Shown piece after piece: positions 16,795-26,289 of a stretch of DNA of 64,000 bases. The notes beneath the pieces were generated by a model. It was not told where the DNA came from, ran no database searches, and saw only the letters and a program-made list of their open reading frames with translations. The stretch's first letter is position 1, and every line of letters starts with the position of its first letter. Origin of the DNA: Enterococcus diestrammenae (GTDB taxonomy: Bacteria > Bacillota > Bacilli > Lactobacillales > Enterococcaceae). Both the position numbers and the translations under genes were made by a program. Where the stretch lies: the NCBI RefSeq assembly GCF_009933255.1, contig NZ_MAEI01000051.1:1-64000 (forward strand), in the 5' to 3' direction.

Positions 16795-17553
16795 GTGACC
16801 GAAAAAAAACTTTACGGATCGGTGTTGTTAAAAGCGGCGGAGATTCTGGATGCCTTGGCGAAAAAAGGAGGTCAAACGATCCAGCAATTATCAAAAGAAA
16901 CAGGGATTTCACCATCGAATTTATCCAAAATTTTGGAAACCTTGATGTACATTGGCTACGTTATTCGAGATCAAGATAAATTGTATTACTTGGGCTCGAA
17001 ATTTATGGAATACCAAACTCAAAATATCGCGGCACAACGTTTGCTAGCGGTAGCGAAACCCCATTTGGAACAGTTGTTGGAAGCGGTAGATGAAACCATT
17101 CACCTTTCTATTTTGGAAAATGATAAAGTGGTGTATATCGAGAAACTGGAACCCAAAAATAAAGGAATCTATATGACGTCACAAGTGGGTTTGGCTCGGA
17201 CGCTTTATAGCTCTGGCATGGGGAAAGCGGTCTTGAGTAGTTTTAGCGAAGCGGATTTAACAGCATATTTGGCAAAAACGGAACTGGTCCCTTATGCTAA
17301 AAATACCATCACCTCCCCTGAAGCTTTACGGCAGGATTTGACTGCTATTCGCAAGCGGGGGTATGCGATTGATGATGAAGAGCAAGAAAATGATGGCTAC
17401 TGTATAGCGGTTAAACTAGAGGATAATGGGCAGACCATTGGCGCCATGAGTGTCAGCTTTCCTAAGTTTCGTTACACAGCTGAATTTGAGACAACCGTGG
17501 TCGCAGCGATTGAAAAAACGAAAGCCGCTATCGAAAAATCTTTGGAAGCCTAG
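16795..17553 (+). CDS. IclR-family regulator
   Basis: A 252-residue protein with an N-terminal winged helix (residues about 8-68, TIQQLSKETGISPSNLSKILETL) and a C-terminal IclR effector domain (about 80-250, with SSGMGKAVLSSFSE and IDDEEQENDGYCIAV). Family members such as KdgR respond to sugar acids. The start is GTG at 16795 after GCGGGGGA. It stands alone upstream of the SDR gene, whose leader contains a perfect 11-bp palindrome that is its probable operator. Confidence 0.85.
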   Translation: MTEKKLYGSVLLKAAEILDALAKKGGQTIQQLSKETGISPSNLSKILETLMYIGYVIRDQDKLYYLGSKFMEYQTQNIAAQRLLAVAKPHLEQLLEAVDETIHLSILENDKVVYIEKLEPKNKGIYMTSQVGLARTLYSSGMGKAVLSSFSEADLTAYLAKTELVPYAKNTITSPEALRQDLTAIRKRGYAIDDEEQENDGYCIAVKLEDNGQTIGAMSVSFPKFRYTAEFETTVVAAIEKTKAAIEKSLEA

Positions 17554-17574
17554 GTTAATTTTCGAAAATAGCAG

Positions 17575-17612
17575 ATACTGTTTCACTTTTTTGAGTGAAG
17601 CAGTATTTTTTT
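17575..17612 (+). terminator. Terminator after IclR gene
   Basis: ATACTGTTTCACT (17575-17587) pairs with AGTGAAGCAGTAT (17594-17606), with one wobble pair, followed by eight T. Confidence 0.8.
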
Positions 17613-17708
17613 TGTCTTTTTTTAAAGGGCTTTCCCCTCCCGTAAACTGATTTGCTAATTGCTGGAAATTTTGGTTTTAAAAGGGTTCTCATTTTTTTTA
17701 AAAAGGGG

Positions 17709-17737
17709 TTGTTTTTTTGTAACGTTGCGCATATAAT
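17709..17737 (+). promoter_or_regulatory. Promoter of the SDR gene
   Basis: TTGTTT (17709-17714), 17-bp spacer, TATAAT (17732-17737). The spacer includes TGTAACGTTGCGCA, which looks cre-like but lacks one base of the consensus spacing. Confidence 0.7.
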
Positions 17738-17754
17738 CACAAATGAAATAAGTT

Positions 17755-17780
17755 TATTTGGAAAACTTATTTTCCAAATA
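17755..17780. promoter_or_regulatory. Perfect palindromic operator, probable IclR site
   Basis: TATTTGGAAAA (17755-17765), CTTA, TTTTCCAAATA (17770-17780): a perfect 11-bp inverted repeat. It lies just downstream of the expected transcription start and before the ribosome-binding site, a repression position. The IclR-family gene immediately upstream is the likely binder. Confidence 0.7.
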
Positions 17781-17796
17781 GGAAAAGAGGAGAAAA

Positions 17797-18603
17797 ATGT
17801 CAGAATTTACTTTAGATGCCTTTAATTTGAAAGGCAAAGTTGCATTAGTCACTGGCGCTTCATACGGAATCGGGTTTGCGATTGCTTCAGCTTATGCTAA
17901 AGCCGGCGCCCAAGTCGTTTTTAACGACATTAACCAAGAATTAGTCGATAAAGGAATCGCAGCTTATGCCGAAGAAGGAATTACTGCCAAAGGGTATGTT
18001 TGCGATGTGACGAATGAAGAAGCAGTGAATCAATTGGTAGCAACGATTGAAAAAGATGTTGGTGGGATCGACATCTTAGTTAATAATGCCGGTATCATCA
18101 AACGGATTCCAATGTTAGAAATGTCAGCAGCCGACTTCCGGCAGGTAGTGGATGTGGACTTAAACGCGCCATTTATTGTGGCGAAAGCTGTTATCCCAGG
18201 TATGATCAAAAAAGGTCATGGCAAAATCATCAATATCTGCTCGATGATGAGTGAATTAGGTCGCGAAACTGTCTCTGCCTATGCAGCAGCTAAAGGTGGC
18301 TTGAAAATGTTGACGCGTAACATTTGTTCTGAATTTGGTGAAGCGAATATCCAATGTAATGGGATTGGACCTGGTTATATTGCAACACCACAAACTGCGC
18401 CATTGAGAGAATTGCAAGCGGATGGTAGCCGTCATCCTTTCGATCAATTTATTATTTCTAAAACACCAGCAGCTCGTTGGGGGACTACTGAAGACTTGCA
18501 AGGACCAGCCGTCTTCTTGGCATCAGATGCCTCAAACTTTGTCAATGGTCATGTCTTGTATGTCGATGGCGGAATCTTAGCCTATATCGGGAAACAACCT
18601 TAA
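17797..18603 (+). CDS. SDR oxidoreductase, gluconate 5-dehydrogenase-like
   Basis: A 268-residue classical short-chain dehydrogenase. The cofactor motif TGASYGIG is at about residues 19-26, NNAG at about 95, and the catalytic S...Y-A-A-A-K around SMMSELGRETVSAYAAAKGG. The general sequence, including the FNLKGKVALVTG start and the long GPGYIATPQT segment, resembles gluconate 5-dehydrogenase (5-keto-D-gluconate reductase, IdnO/Gno type), acting with NAD(P)H in the cytoplasm. It lies between an IclR regulator and a PTS IIC gene, suggesting sugar-acid or polyol metabolism. The exact substrate is not proven. Confidence 0.75.
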   Translation: MSEFTLDAFNLKGKVALVTGASYGIGFAIASAYAKAGAQVVFNDINQELVDKGIAAYAEEGITAKGYVCDVTNEEAVNQLVATIEKDVGGIDILVNNAGIIKRIPMLEMSAADFRQVVDVDLNAPFIVAKAVIPGMIKKGHGKIINICSMMSELGRETVSAYAAAKGGLKMLTRNICSEFGEANIQCNGIGPGYIATPQTAPLRELQADGSRHPFDQFIISKTPAARWGTTEDLQGPAVFLASDASNFVNGHVLYVDGGILAYIGKQP

Positions 18604-18623
18604 GCCACTGTGAACTAAAAAGG

Positions 18624-18652
18624 GTGAAGGGCTGGCACCGCCAGCCTTTCAC
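18624..18652 (+). promoter_or_regulatory. Intercistronic hairpin between SDR and PTS genes
   Basis: GTGAAGGGCTGGC pairs with GCCAGCCTTTCAC around ACC, a strong 13-bp stem with one wobble. No T-run follows, so it is more likely an mRNA-stabilising or attenuating hairpin than a full terminator. Confidence 0.6.
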
Positions 18653-18704
18653 TATGTTGTTGATTGTGAAAGTTTTAATTTAACAAAAAAGGAGGAAGAC
18701 AGAA

Positions 18705-20078
18705 ATGGTAGTCATTAATTACATCATGAGCTTGGGAGCAAGTGTCATGATGCCAATTATTTTCACTGTTTTTGGTATTATTTTAGGTTTGGGTGTTTCG
18801 AAATCATTGCGGGCGGGGATTTCGGTCGGAATTGGTTTTGTCGGCCTGAGTGTTATTACAAAATTATTAGCAGATAACTTAGGACCTGCCGTCAACAAGA
18901 TGGTATCTTTGTACGGCTTGAATTTGAAAACGCTAGATATTGGTTGGCCGGCTGCTGCTGCGGTAGCTTATGGGACAGAAGTTGGGGCCATCGTGATTCC
19001 TTTAGGGTTGTTGGTCAATATCATCATGTTGTTGACTCGTACCACCAATACAGTCAATATCGACTTGTGGAACTACTGGCATTTTGCTTTCGTGGGTTCG
19101 ATTGTTTCGATTGCGACCGACAGCTTTTTATGGGGCCTTTTTGCAGTGGTGGTGACGGTTGCGGTAACGTTGATCGGTGCTGACCGTTCCCAAGAAAAAA
19201 TGGAAGCCTTCTATGGGGAAGATTTGAAAGGTATTTCGATACCACAAGCCTTTTGTGTCGGTTTCATTCCCTTTGCAATCGTGACAGATTGGATTATGGA
19301 ACGTATTCCTGGATTGAACAAAGTGGATTTGGATGCCAAAAAAATGCAAGAAAAATTCGGGATTATCGGTGAACCATTGTTTCTCGGTGTCATCGTCGGT
19401 GTGGTGTTGGGCTTGATTGCACAATACTCTGTTGCTGAAATGTTGACTCTGGGAATTACCATGGCTGCTGTGATGGTCTTGATTCCTAAAATCACTGGTC
19501 AATTTATTGAAGGGTTAAATCCAATTTCCAAACGTTCTCAAGAATTGATTGGTTCAAAATTAAAAGGTGGTCGTAAAATCAATATTGGGATGACACCTGC
19601 ATTAGTTATTGGTCATCCTGTTACGTTAGTTTGTTCACTGTTATTAGTACCAATTATTTTGTTCTTATCTGTGATTATTCCAGGAAATCGTTTCTTACCA
19701 CTGGCTTCACTTTCTGGTTTGATTTATATCTTCCCCTTGGTATTGCCTTATACTAAAGGGAACGTACTACGTTCTTTGATTACCGGTATTTTGACTTTAG
19801 TGACGGGCGTTTTATTTGCTACTTCACTTTCCACCATCTTTACCAAAGCGGTTCAAATGGTAGATGGCGCGTTGATTCCAAAAGGGACGGAATCAGTGGC
19901 CTCAATCGATTTTGCGGCCAGCCCATTTTCTTGGATTGTCTATCAAATGACTGCCAATATTGGAATTGTTGGCGCCGTAATCTTAGCAGTTCTGGTGATT
20001 GCTTTTGCACTCTTCAATCGTAAGAAAATTGTGGAAGAAGCTCATAGCCAAGAAACGACTGCAAGTAAGTTAGCTTAA
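18705..20078 (+). CDS. PTS galactitol-type IIC component
   Basis: A 457-residue membrane protein with about 10-12 hydrophobic segments and the normal length of GatC. Motifs such as IGWPAAAAVAYGTEVGA and GLNPISKRSQE are characteristic of the galactitol-family EIIC. These channels normally work with separate GatA (IIA) and GatB (IIB) proteins. Neither is encoded here, so the IIC is an orphan in this window. Strong AAAAAGGAGG ribosome-binding site. Probably cotranscribed with the SDR gene. Confidence 0.85.
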   Translation: MVVINYIMSLGASVMMPIIFTVFGIILGLGVSKSLRAGISVGIGFVGLSVITKLLADNLGPAVNKMVSLYGLNLKTLDIGWPAAAAVAYGTEVGAIVIPLGLLVNIIMLLTRTTNTVNIDLWNYWHFAFVGSIVSIATDSFLWGLFAVVVTVAVTLIGADRSQEKMEAFYGEDLKGISIPQAFCVGFIPFAIVTDWIMERIPGLNKVDLDAKKMQEKFGIIGEPLFLGVIVGVVLGLIAQYSVAEMLTLGITMAAVMVLIPKITGQFIEGLNPISKRSQELIGSKLKGGRKINIGMTPALVIGHPVTLVCSLLLVPIILFLSVIIPGNRFLPLASLSGLIYIFPLVLPYTKGNVLRSLITGILTLVTGVLFATSLSTIFTKAVQMVDGALIPKGTESVASIDFAASPFSWIVYQMTANIGIVGAVILAVLVIAFALFNRKKIVEEAHSQETTASKLA

Positions 20079-20098
20079 AGAGTACTCAAGTAGTGAGA

Positions 20099-20128
20099 AG
20101 CTCCTGACGTTGGTTGGGGGCTTTTTTT
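20099..20128 (+). terminator. Terminator after PTS IIC gene
   Basis: AGCTCC at 20099 pairs with GGGGCT ending at 20122 (including wobble) and is followed by seven T. Confidence 0.65.
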
Positions 20129-20139
20129 GTAAGCTGGAA

Positions 20140-20556
20140 CTAATTCAACACATCGGCAAATAGCCAAGTCACGTAACGAAATGTCTCTAATCTATTTTTT
20201 TAGCCGTTTGGATGAGACTATAGCCGATGACATTTACTGTTGAATCTTCTGGAGTAGTACTGAAATTCCAGTTCTTATGTCCTACAGTAATCGATCGAAT
20301 ACTTCGTTTTGTGAGACTATTGAAGCTCGCCAACTAGCTTTTTTCTAGAAACTCACTTAAGAGTATTTTGAGTTTTAAAGCGTAATTGATTACTTTTTGC
20401 CATGGTCCTTTAATTACAAGTAGATTTTCTATCAATGGCTAGAAACGATTCACTAAATTTTCAGCTTTTGTATGACGATTGATTAGTAGTTTCTCATTGG
20501 TTAAGCCTTGCTTTTCTAAGTTTCTCCATTCGAAACATTTTATCGTAATACCTCAC
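20140..20556 (-). pseudogene. Decayed IS66-family transposase C-terminal part
   Basis: The minus strand, read with several stops and shifts, gives YYDKMFRMEKLRK, TKAENLVNRFWPLIENLL, then RSITVGHKNWNFSTTPEDST and VNVIGYSLIQTAKKID, ending WLFADVLN at TAG 20140-20142. These are the C-terminal signature segments of IS66 transposases (R-S-I...G-x-K-N-W-x-F-S). The gene is far decayed and inactive. It is a scar between the PTS locus and the glycan locus. Confidence 0.6.
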
Positions 20557-20883
20557 ACTTCCAACTGTCCGATCATGCGAGCGAGTTATTCTATTGGTTT
20601 TTTCTAATTCTGTCATCAAAGATATTCTGACCTCAAATAACCGCATATCGTACTATGATTCAACGGGGATAAAACGGAATATATCAAAAGTGCTTAAAAT
20701 TTCTTACTGAGAGCGCCAATTTTTGATGGTCTAATTTTACTTTTGGTAGATCGAGATCCTATCAGAAAGCTATTCCACTTGTTTTTTGGAACATTACTTC
20801 CACAGAATTAGCTTTTTCCGGTTGAAGAAATCCACACTAATCATAACGTTTGGACAATAGATAGAAACTCCTCATTAGATTCT
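20557..20883. other. Non-coding remnant next to the IS66 scar
   Basis: No supported gene. Stops in all frames; possibly the further-decayed N-terminal part of the IS66 element, but I could not recognise motifs. Confidence 0.4.
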
Positions 20884-21720
20884 TCATGTTTCCCCGCTAG
20901 CATTCCAAGAATACCAGCGAATAAATTGTCCAGGTGTTAGACCAGTGTGCTTTTTGAAGACCGTGATGAAATAGTTCACGGTGCTAAATCCGGTGGCCGT
21001 CGCAATATCAGTGAGGGTAGCTTGGCGATCTTTAACTAGAAGTTCTTTGGCTTTACGGATGCGAAAGTCGACGAGATACTGTTGAGGAGATTGGCCCAGG
21101 ACTTCTTTAAAAATTTTATTGACGTATTGAGGGGTGAAACCCACGATTTCAGCGAGACGCTGATTGCTGAGATCTTGATGAAAATGGATGGCGATGTAAT
21201 CTTGGATAGGACGGATAATACTTTGGTAGCGATAGTCGTCGGCTAGCATTAAGTTCATCTTTTTCTTAAATTCCATTAAGAAGCGGTATATTTGCCCAGA
21301 GCTATCATATTGAAAATTGGGTTCAGAGCAATCTTTGGTAGTAATGAGACGATAAATCAATTGATCAATCTCTTCAATCCCAAAGTCCATATAAACATAA
21401 TCATGAATTCCTAAAAGAGTGAGTACCTCTTGAGCTAAACTGCCCCCGAAGGTAAAGTAGGCGGTCATCCAAGAATTAGTTTCAGAAAAATAACTATGTG
21501 GGATCCCTTCGTTGATTAAAATACCGGTACCACTTGGGAGGTAAAAATGCTGGTTGTTGATTTCTACTCGACCGTTACCTGATTGAGTGTGGAGCCAATG
21601 AATATAGTGGTAACCTTTAGGACGTTGGACATCTTCTTGTTCCCATTGGTAGCCAAGACTATCCATTAAAAGGGGTAAGCTGCGATCTTTATGGCTAAAA
21701 CTGAAACGTAGATTTTTCAT
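20884..21720 (-). CDS. AraC-family regulator of the glycan locus
   Basis: A 278-residue protein with an N-terminal cupin-type AraC_binding domain (residues about 35-95, HYIHWLHTQSGNGRVEI, GTGILINEGIPHSYF) and a C-terminal double HTH (about 180-270, LSNQRLAEIVGFTPQYVNKIFKE, DIATATGFSTVNYFITVFKKH). It is divergent from the esterase-fucosidase-glycosidase operon starting at 21870 and so is its probable local activator, sensing a released sugar. AGGAGG precedes the ATG at 21720. Confidence 0.85.
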   Translation of the reverse strand: MKNLRFSFSHKDRSLPLLMDSLGYQWEQEDVQRPKGYHYIHWLHTQSGNGRVEINNQHFYLPSGTGILINEGIPHSYFSETNSWMTAYFTFGGSLAQEVLTLLGIHDYVYMDFGIEEIDQLIYRLITTKDCSEPNFQYDSSGQIYRFLMEFKKKMNLMLADDYRYQSIIRPIQDYIAIHFHQDLSNQRLAEIVGFTPQYVNKIFKEVLGQSPQQYLVDFRIRKAKELLVKDRQATLTDIATATGFSTVNYFITVFKKHTGLTPGQFIRWYSWNASGET

Positions 21721-21840
21721 AGGGCCTCCTTGTTTCGTATTTTATAATTATTCCTTTCAAATTTAAACTTGTCCATTATTATATCGAGAATTATACTCTT
21801 GGTAAAGACAGCTGGACTTTCTTTTTTTTAAACAACAAAA

Positions 21841-21854
21841 AGATAGCGGTTACA
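21841..21854 (-). promoter_or_regulatory. Candidate cre (CcpA) site
   Basis: On the minus strand TGTAACCGCTATCT matches TGWAANCGNTNWCA at 13 of 14 positions. It lies just before the ribosome-binding site of the first glycan-operon gene, a classical roadblock position for glucose repression by CcpA. Confidence 0.6.
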
Positions 21855-21869
21855 CAGGGGGGTCAAGTG

Positions 21870-22520
21870 ATGTTTTGTAAAAATGATCGGTTGCTGTTTA
21901 TTGGAGATTCCATCACGGATAGTGAACGTAATAAAGAAGCATTACCAGCTCGTTGGCAGTCTTGGGGGGAAGGCTATGTGCAATTAATTAATTCTTATAC
22001 GACGGCTTTTTATCCGGAAAAGGAATTGATGGTCATTAATCAAGGAGTGAGTGGCAATCGAGTAACGGATTTAAAAGCGCGTTGGCAAAGCGATGTTTTT
22101 GATCTCAAGCCAGATGTGGTGACGGTCATGATTGGGGTGAATGATGTGGGTCGTCATTTTGATGGCGTCTTTTATCAAGAGGAACAAGTGACTCCAGAGA
22201 TCTTTTATCAGACCTTAAAGGAATTAATCGCGGCGACTATTCCAGTGACAAAACAAGTTTATTTATTATCAGGATTTTTATTAATGGAAGCCAAAGATGA
22301 TCCCATGCGGAAAATGTTGGCTGACTACAATGCTTTGACGAAAAAAATAGCTGAAGAATTAAATGTGGTCTTTGTCGATGTACAAGCTGCGATGGATGAT
22401 TATCTGAAGGTGCAAGCGGGCTATTACTTAAGTATCGATCGGATCCATCCATCTTTAGTTGGGCATATGATTATTGCGAAAGCCTGGCTTGAGGCAGCTG
22501 GTTTAGGAGGGAAATTATGA
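21870..22520 (+). CDS. SGNH/GDSL esterase, probable carbohydrate deacetylase
   Basis: Starts at ATG 21870 (a GTG three bases earlier is an alternative). The product is about 216 residues and has no signal peptide. SGNH blocks are clear: FIGDSITDSERN (block I Ser), GVSGNR (Gly), IGVNDVG (Asn) and DRIHPS (Asp/His). This layout is shared by rhamnogalacturonan- and xylan-acetylesterase-like enzymes. As first gene of an operon of sugar hydrolases it probably removes acetyl groups from imported oligosaccharides. It overlaps the fucosidase gene by four bases. Confidence 0.8.
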   Translation: MFCKNDRLLFIGDSITDSERNKEALPARWQSWGEGYVQLINSYTTAFYPEKELMVINQGVSGNRVTDLKARWQSDVFDLKPDVVTVMIGVNDVGRHFDGVFYQEEQVTPEIFYQTLKELIAATIPVTKQVYLLSGFLLMEAKDDPMRKMLADYNALTKKIAEELNVVFVDVQAAMDDYLKVQAGYYLSIDRIHPSLVGHMIIAKAWLEAAGLGGKL

Positions 22521-23974
22521 TTACACTAGAAAAAATTCAAGAGGTAATTGCCGCTGGACCCTATCAAGCCAACTGGGCTAGCTTAAATAGCTATCAAGTA
22601 CCCTTGTGGTTTCGCCAAGGAAAGTTTGGGATTTTTATTCATTGGGGGTTATACAGCGTGCCGGCTTTTCGCAACGAATGGTATTCCCGAAATATGTATA
22701 TTCAAGGAAGTCCTGAGTTTGAGCATCATCGAAAAACTTATGGTCCGCAATCAGAATTTGGCTACAAAGATTTTATCCCGCTGTTTACGGCCGAGAAATT
22801 TGATCCAAAAGAATGGGTGGAACTTTTTGCGGCGGCCGGAGCGACTTACTTTTGTCCAGTGGCAGAACATCACGATGGCTTCCAAATGTATGACAGTGAG
22901 TTTTCAGATTTTACCAGTGTCAAGATGGGGCCACAACGAGATATTTTGGGTGAATTAAAAACGGCGGCCCAAAAAACTTCCTTACATTTTTGTACTTCTT
23001 CTCACCGAGCAGAGCATTGGTTTTTCTTTGGTCATGGTCAGGAATTTGCTAGTGATGTGAAAGAACCGCTAGTAAAGGGTGACTTTTATTGGCCAGCAAT
23101 GCCAGAGCCGGATAATCAAGAGTTAACTAGTGAGCCGGCGCCTAGTCAGGAATTTTTGGAAGATTGGTTATTGAGGACTTGTGAATTGATTGATCGCTAT
23201 CAGCCAGAAGTGTTGTATTTTGACTGGTGGGTGCAACATCAAGCTTTTAAAGAACCTTTAAAACAAGTCGCAGCTTTTTATTACAATCGCGGAGTGGAAT
23301 GGCAAAAGCCTACCAGTATCACTTATAAGCATGATGCCATGATGTTTGGATCAGGGATTGTGGAAGTCGAACGGGGAAAATTTGCCGATGCGAAACCTTT
23401 TTATTGGCAGACGGATACAGCGATTGCCCATAATTCTTGGTGCTATACGGATAGTTTGGAATATAAAACAGTGAAGGAACTATTGTGGGATTTAATCGAA
23501 GTGGTGGCTAAAAATGGCAATCTACTCTTAAATGTCGGCCCGAAAGCAGATGGCTCGATTCCTGAAAAAGACCGGGAGATTTTATTAGCCATCGGTCAAT
23601 GGTTGCAAATAAATGGAGAAGGTATCTATTCTGGGAAACCTTGGCGAAAAGCTGGGGAAGGGCCGACTCAAGTCATAGAGGGACAATTTCAAGTAGGGCC
23701 AAAAGCCTATACTGAAAAAGATATTCGCTTCACCGTTGTGGGGGAGGCTTTGTATGCTTTTGTAATGGCGCCTCCAAAAGGGGAACTACTCATTACCTCA
23801 TTGGCTACTAGTGGCAATCCTGATGTGTTAGCCTTTCACGGTTTGATTAAAGAGGTTTGCTTCTTGGGATATGAGGAAAAGGTCACTTGGGAACAAACAG
23901 CTGCAGGACTGAAGGTTTCTGTACCGAAAATAACTGGCGATTTACCTGTGACTTGTAAAATTATTATGGAGTGA
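22517..23974 (+). CDS. GH29 alpha-L-fucosidase
   Basis: A 485-residue cytoplasmic protein without signal peptide. The N-terminal family signature GKFGIFIHWGLYSVPAF (about residues 34-50) and the PVAEHHDGFQMYDS block are typical of GH29. The nucleophile is expected at D236 in EVLYFDWW. A C-terminal beta-domain follows (about 370-485). It hydrolyses terminal alpha-L-fucose with retention. In this operon the plausible source is the fucosyl-galactose branch of xyloglucan. Translationally coupled to the esterase (ATGA overlap). Confidence 0.9.
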   Translation: MITLEKIQEVIAAGPYQANWASLNSYQVPLWFRQGKFGIFIHWGLYSVPAFRNEWYSRNMYIQGSPEFEHHRKTYGPQSEFGYKDFIPLFTAEKFDPKEWVELFAAAGATYFCPVAEHHDGFQMYDSEFSDFTSVKMGPQRDILGELKTAAQKTSLHFCTSSHRAEHWFFFGHGQEFASDVKEPLVKGDFYWPAMPEPDNQELTSEPAPSQEFLEDWLLRTCELIDRYQPEVLYFDWWVQHQAFKEPLKQVAAFYYNRGVEWQKPTSITYKHDAMMFGSGIVEVERGKFADAKPFYWQTDTAIAHNSWCYTDSLEYKTVKELLWDLIEVVAKNGNLLLNVGPKADGSIPEKDREILLAIGQWLQINGEGIYSGKPWRKAGEGPTQVIEGQFQVGPKAYTEKDIRFTVVGEALYAFVMAPPKGELLITSLATSGNPDVLAFHGLIKEVCFLGYEEKVTWEQTAAGLKVSVPKITGDLPVTCKIIME

Positions 23975-23984
23975 GGATGAAAAA

Positions 23985-24812
23985 ATGATTGTTAAAGATG
24001 TGTTATTAGCCGGAGAAACCGATCCAAAGGTGGGATTGCGGACTTATGTGCGGGAAAATTCCCCTGAAATTGATTTAAATCGTCGTCGCCCAGCGGTAGT
24101 CATTTGTCCAGGGGGAGGCTATGGGATGGTCTCCGATCGAGAAGCTGAAGCGGTGGCTTTAGAAATGGTAGCAAAGGGCTATCAAGCTTTTGTGCTGACT
24201 TATAGTGTGGCTCCGGCGGTTTTCCCCAAAGCCTTAGTGCAATTGGCAAAAGCTGTAGCTCATGTGCGACAACAGGCGGTTGAATACGCTGTGGACCCAG
24301 AAAAAATTGTGGTGGCGGGTTTTTCAGCAGGGGGCCACTTAGCTGCTAGTTTGGGAGTTTTTTGGCAGGCGGACTTTTTGCAACAAAAATTAGAGGCTTC
24401 CTCTAGCTTGTGGCAGCCAAATGCCTTGCTACTAGCTTATCCTGTTATTTCTGCTAAAGAATTTGGTCATCAAGATTCTTTTAAAAACTTATTGCAAGAG
24501 CGTTATGAAGAGCGCTTAGCTTATTCTTTAGAAGACCAAGTCACCTCTAGCGTACCGCCAACTTTTATTTGGCATACTATGGAAGATGGCTTAGTCCTAG
24601 TAAAAAATAGCTTTGTCTTTGTAGAAGCTTTACAAGAACATGGGGTGCCAGTAGAATTTCATGCTTTTATGAAAGGTGGTCATGGCTTAAGTCTAGGAAC
24701 TTGGGAGACCCAAAGCAATGGGGTTTATGGTATTGAGAAAAATATCCAAAGTTGGCCACAATTGTTTGCTACTTGGTTAGAGTGTTTGTTTACAAAAGAG
24801 GAGGAGAAATAA
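23985..24812 (+). CDS. Alpha/beta hydrolase, acetylxylan-esterase-like
   Basis: A 275-residue protein, no signal peptide. It has the oxyanion-loop motif CPGGGYGMVSDREAE (about residues 42-56), the nucleophile elbow GFSAGGH (S114), the acid in MEDGLV and the histidine in GGHGLSLG. This arrangement is that of the BD-FAE/acetyl-xylan-esterase-like family often found beside glycosidases. It probably deacetylates oligosaccharides in the cytoplasm, a second deacetylase beside the SGNH enzyme. It starts 10 bases after the fucosidase stop. Confidence 0.8.
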   Translation: MIVKDVLLAGETDPKVGLRTYVRENSPEIDLNRRRPAVVICPGGGYGMVSDREAEAVALEMVAKGYQAFVLTYSVAPAVFPKALVQLAKAVAHVRQQAVEYAVDPEKIVVAGFSAGGHLAASLGVFWQADFLQQKLEASSSLWQPNALLLAYPVISAKEFGHQDSFKNLLQERYEERLAYSLEDQVTSSVPPTFIWHTMEDGLVLVKNSFVFVEALQEHGVPVEFHAFMKGGHGLSLGTWETQSNGVYGIEKNIQSWPQLFATWLECLFTKEEEK

Positions 24813-26285
<1,473 letters not shown>

Positions 26286-26289
26286 AAAG

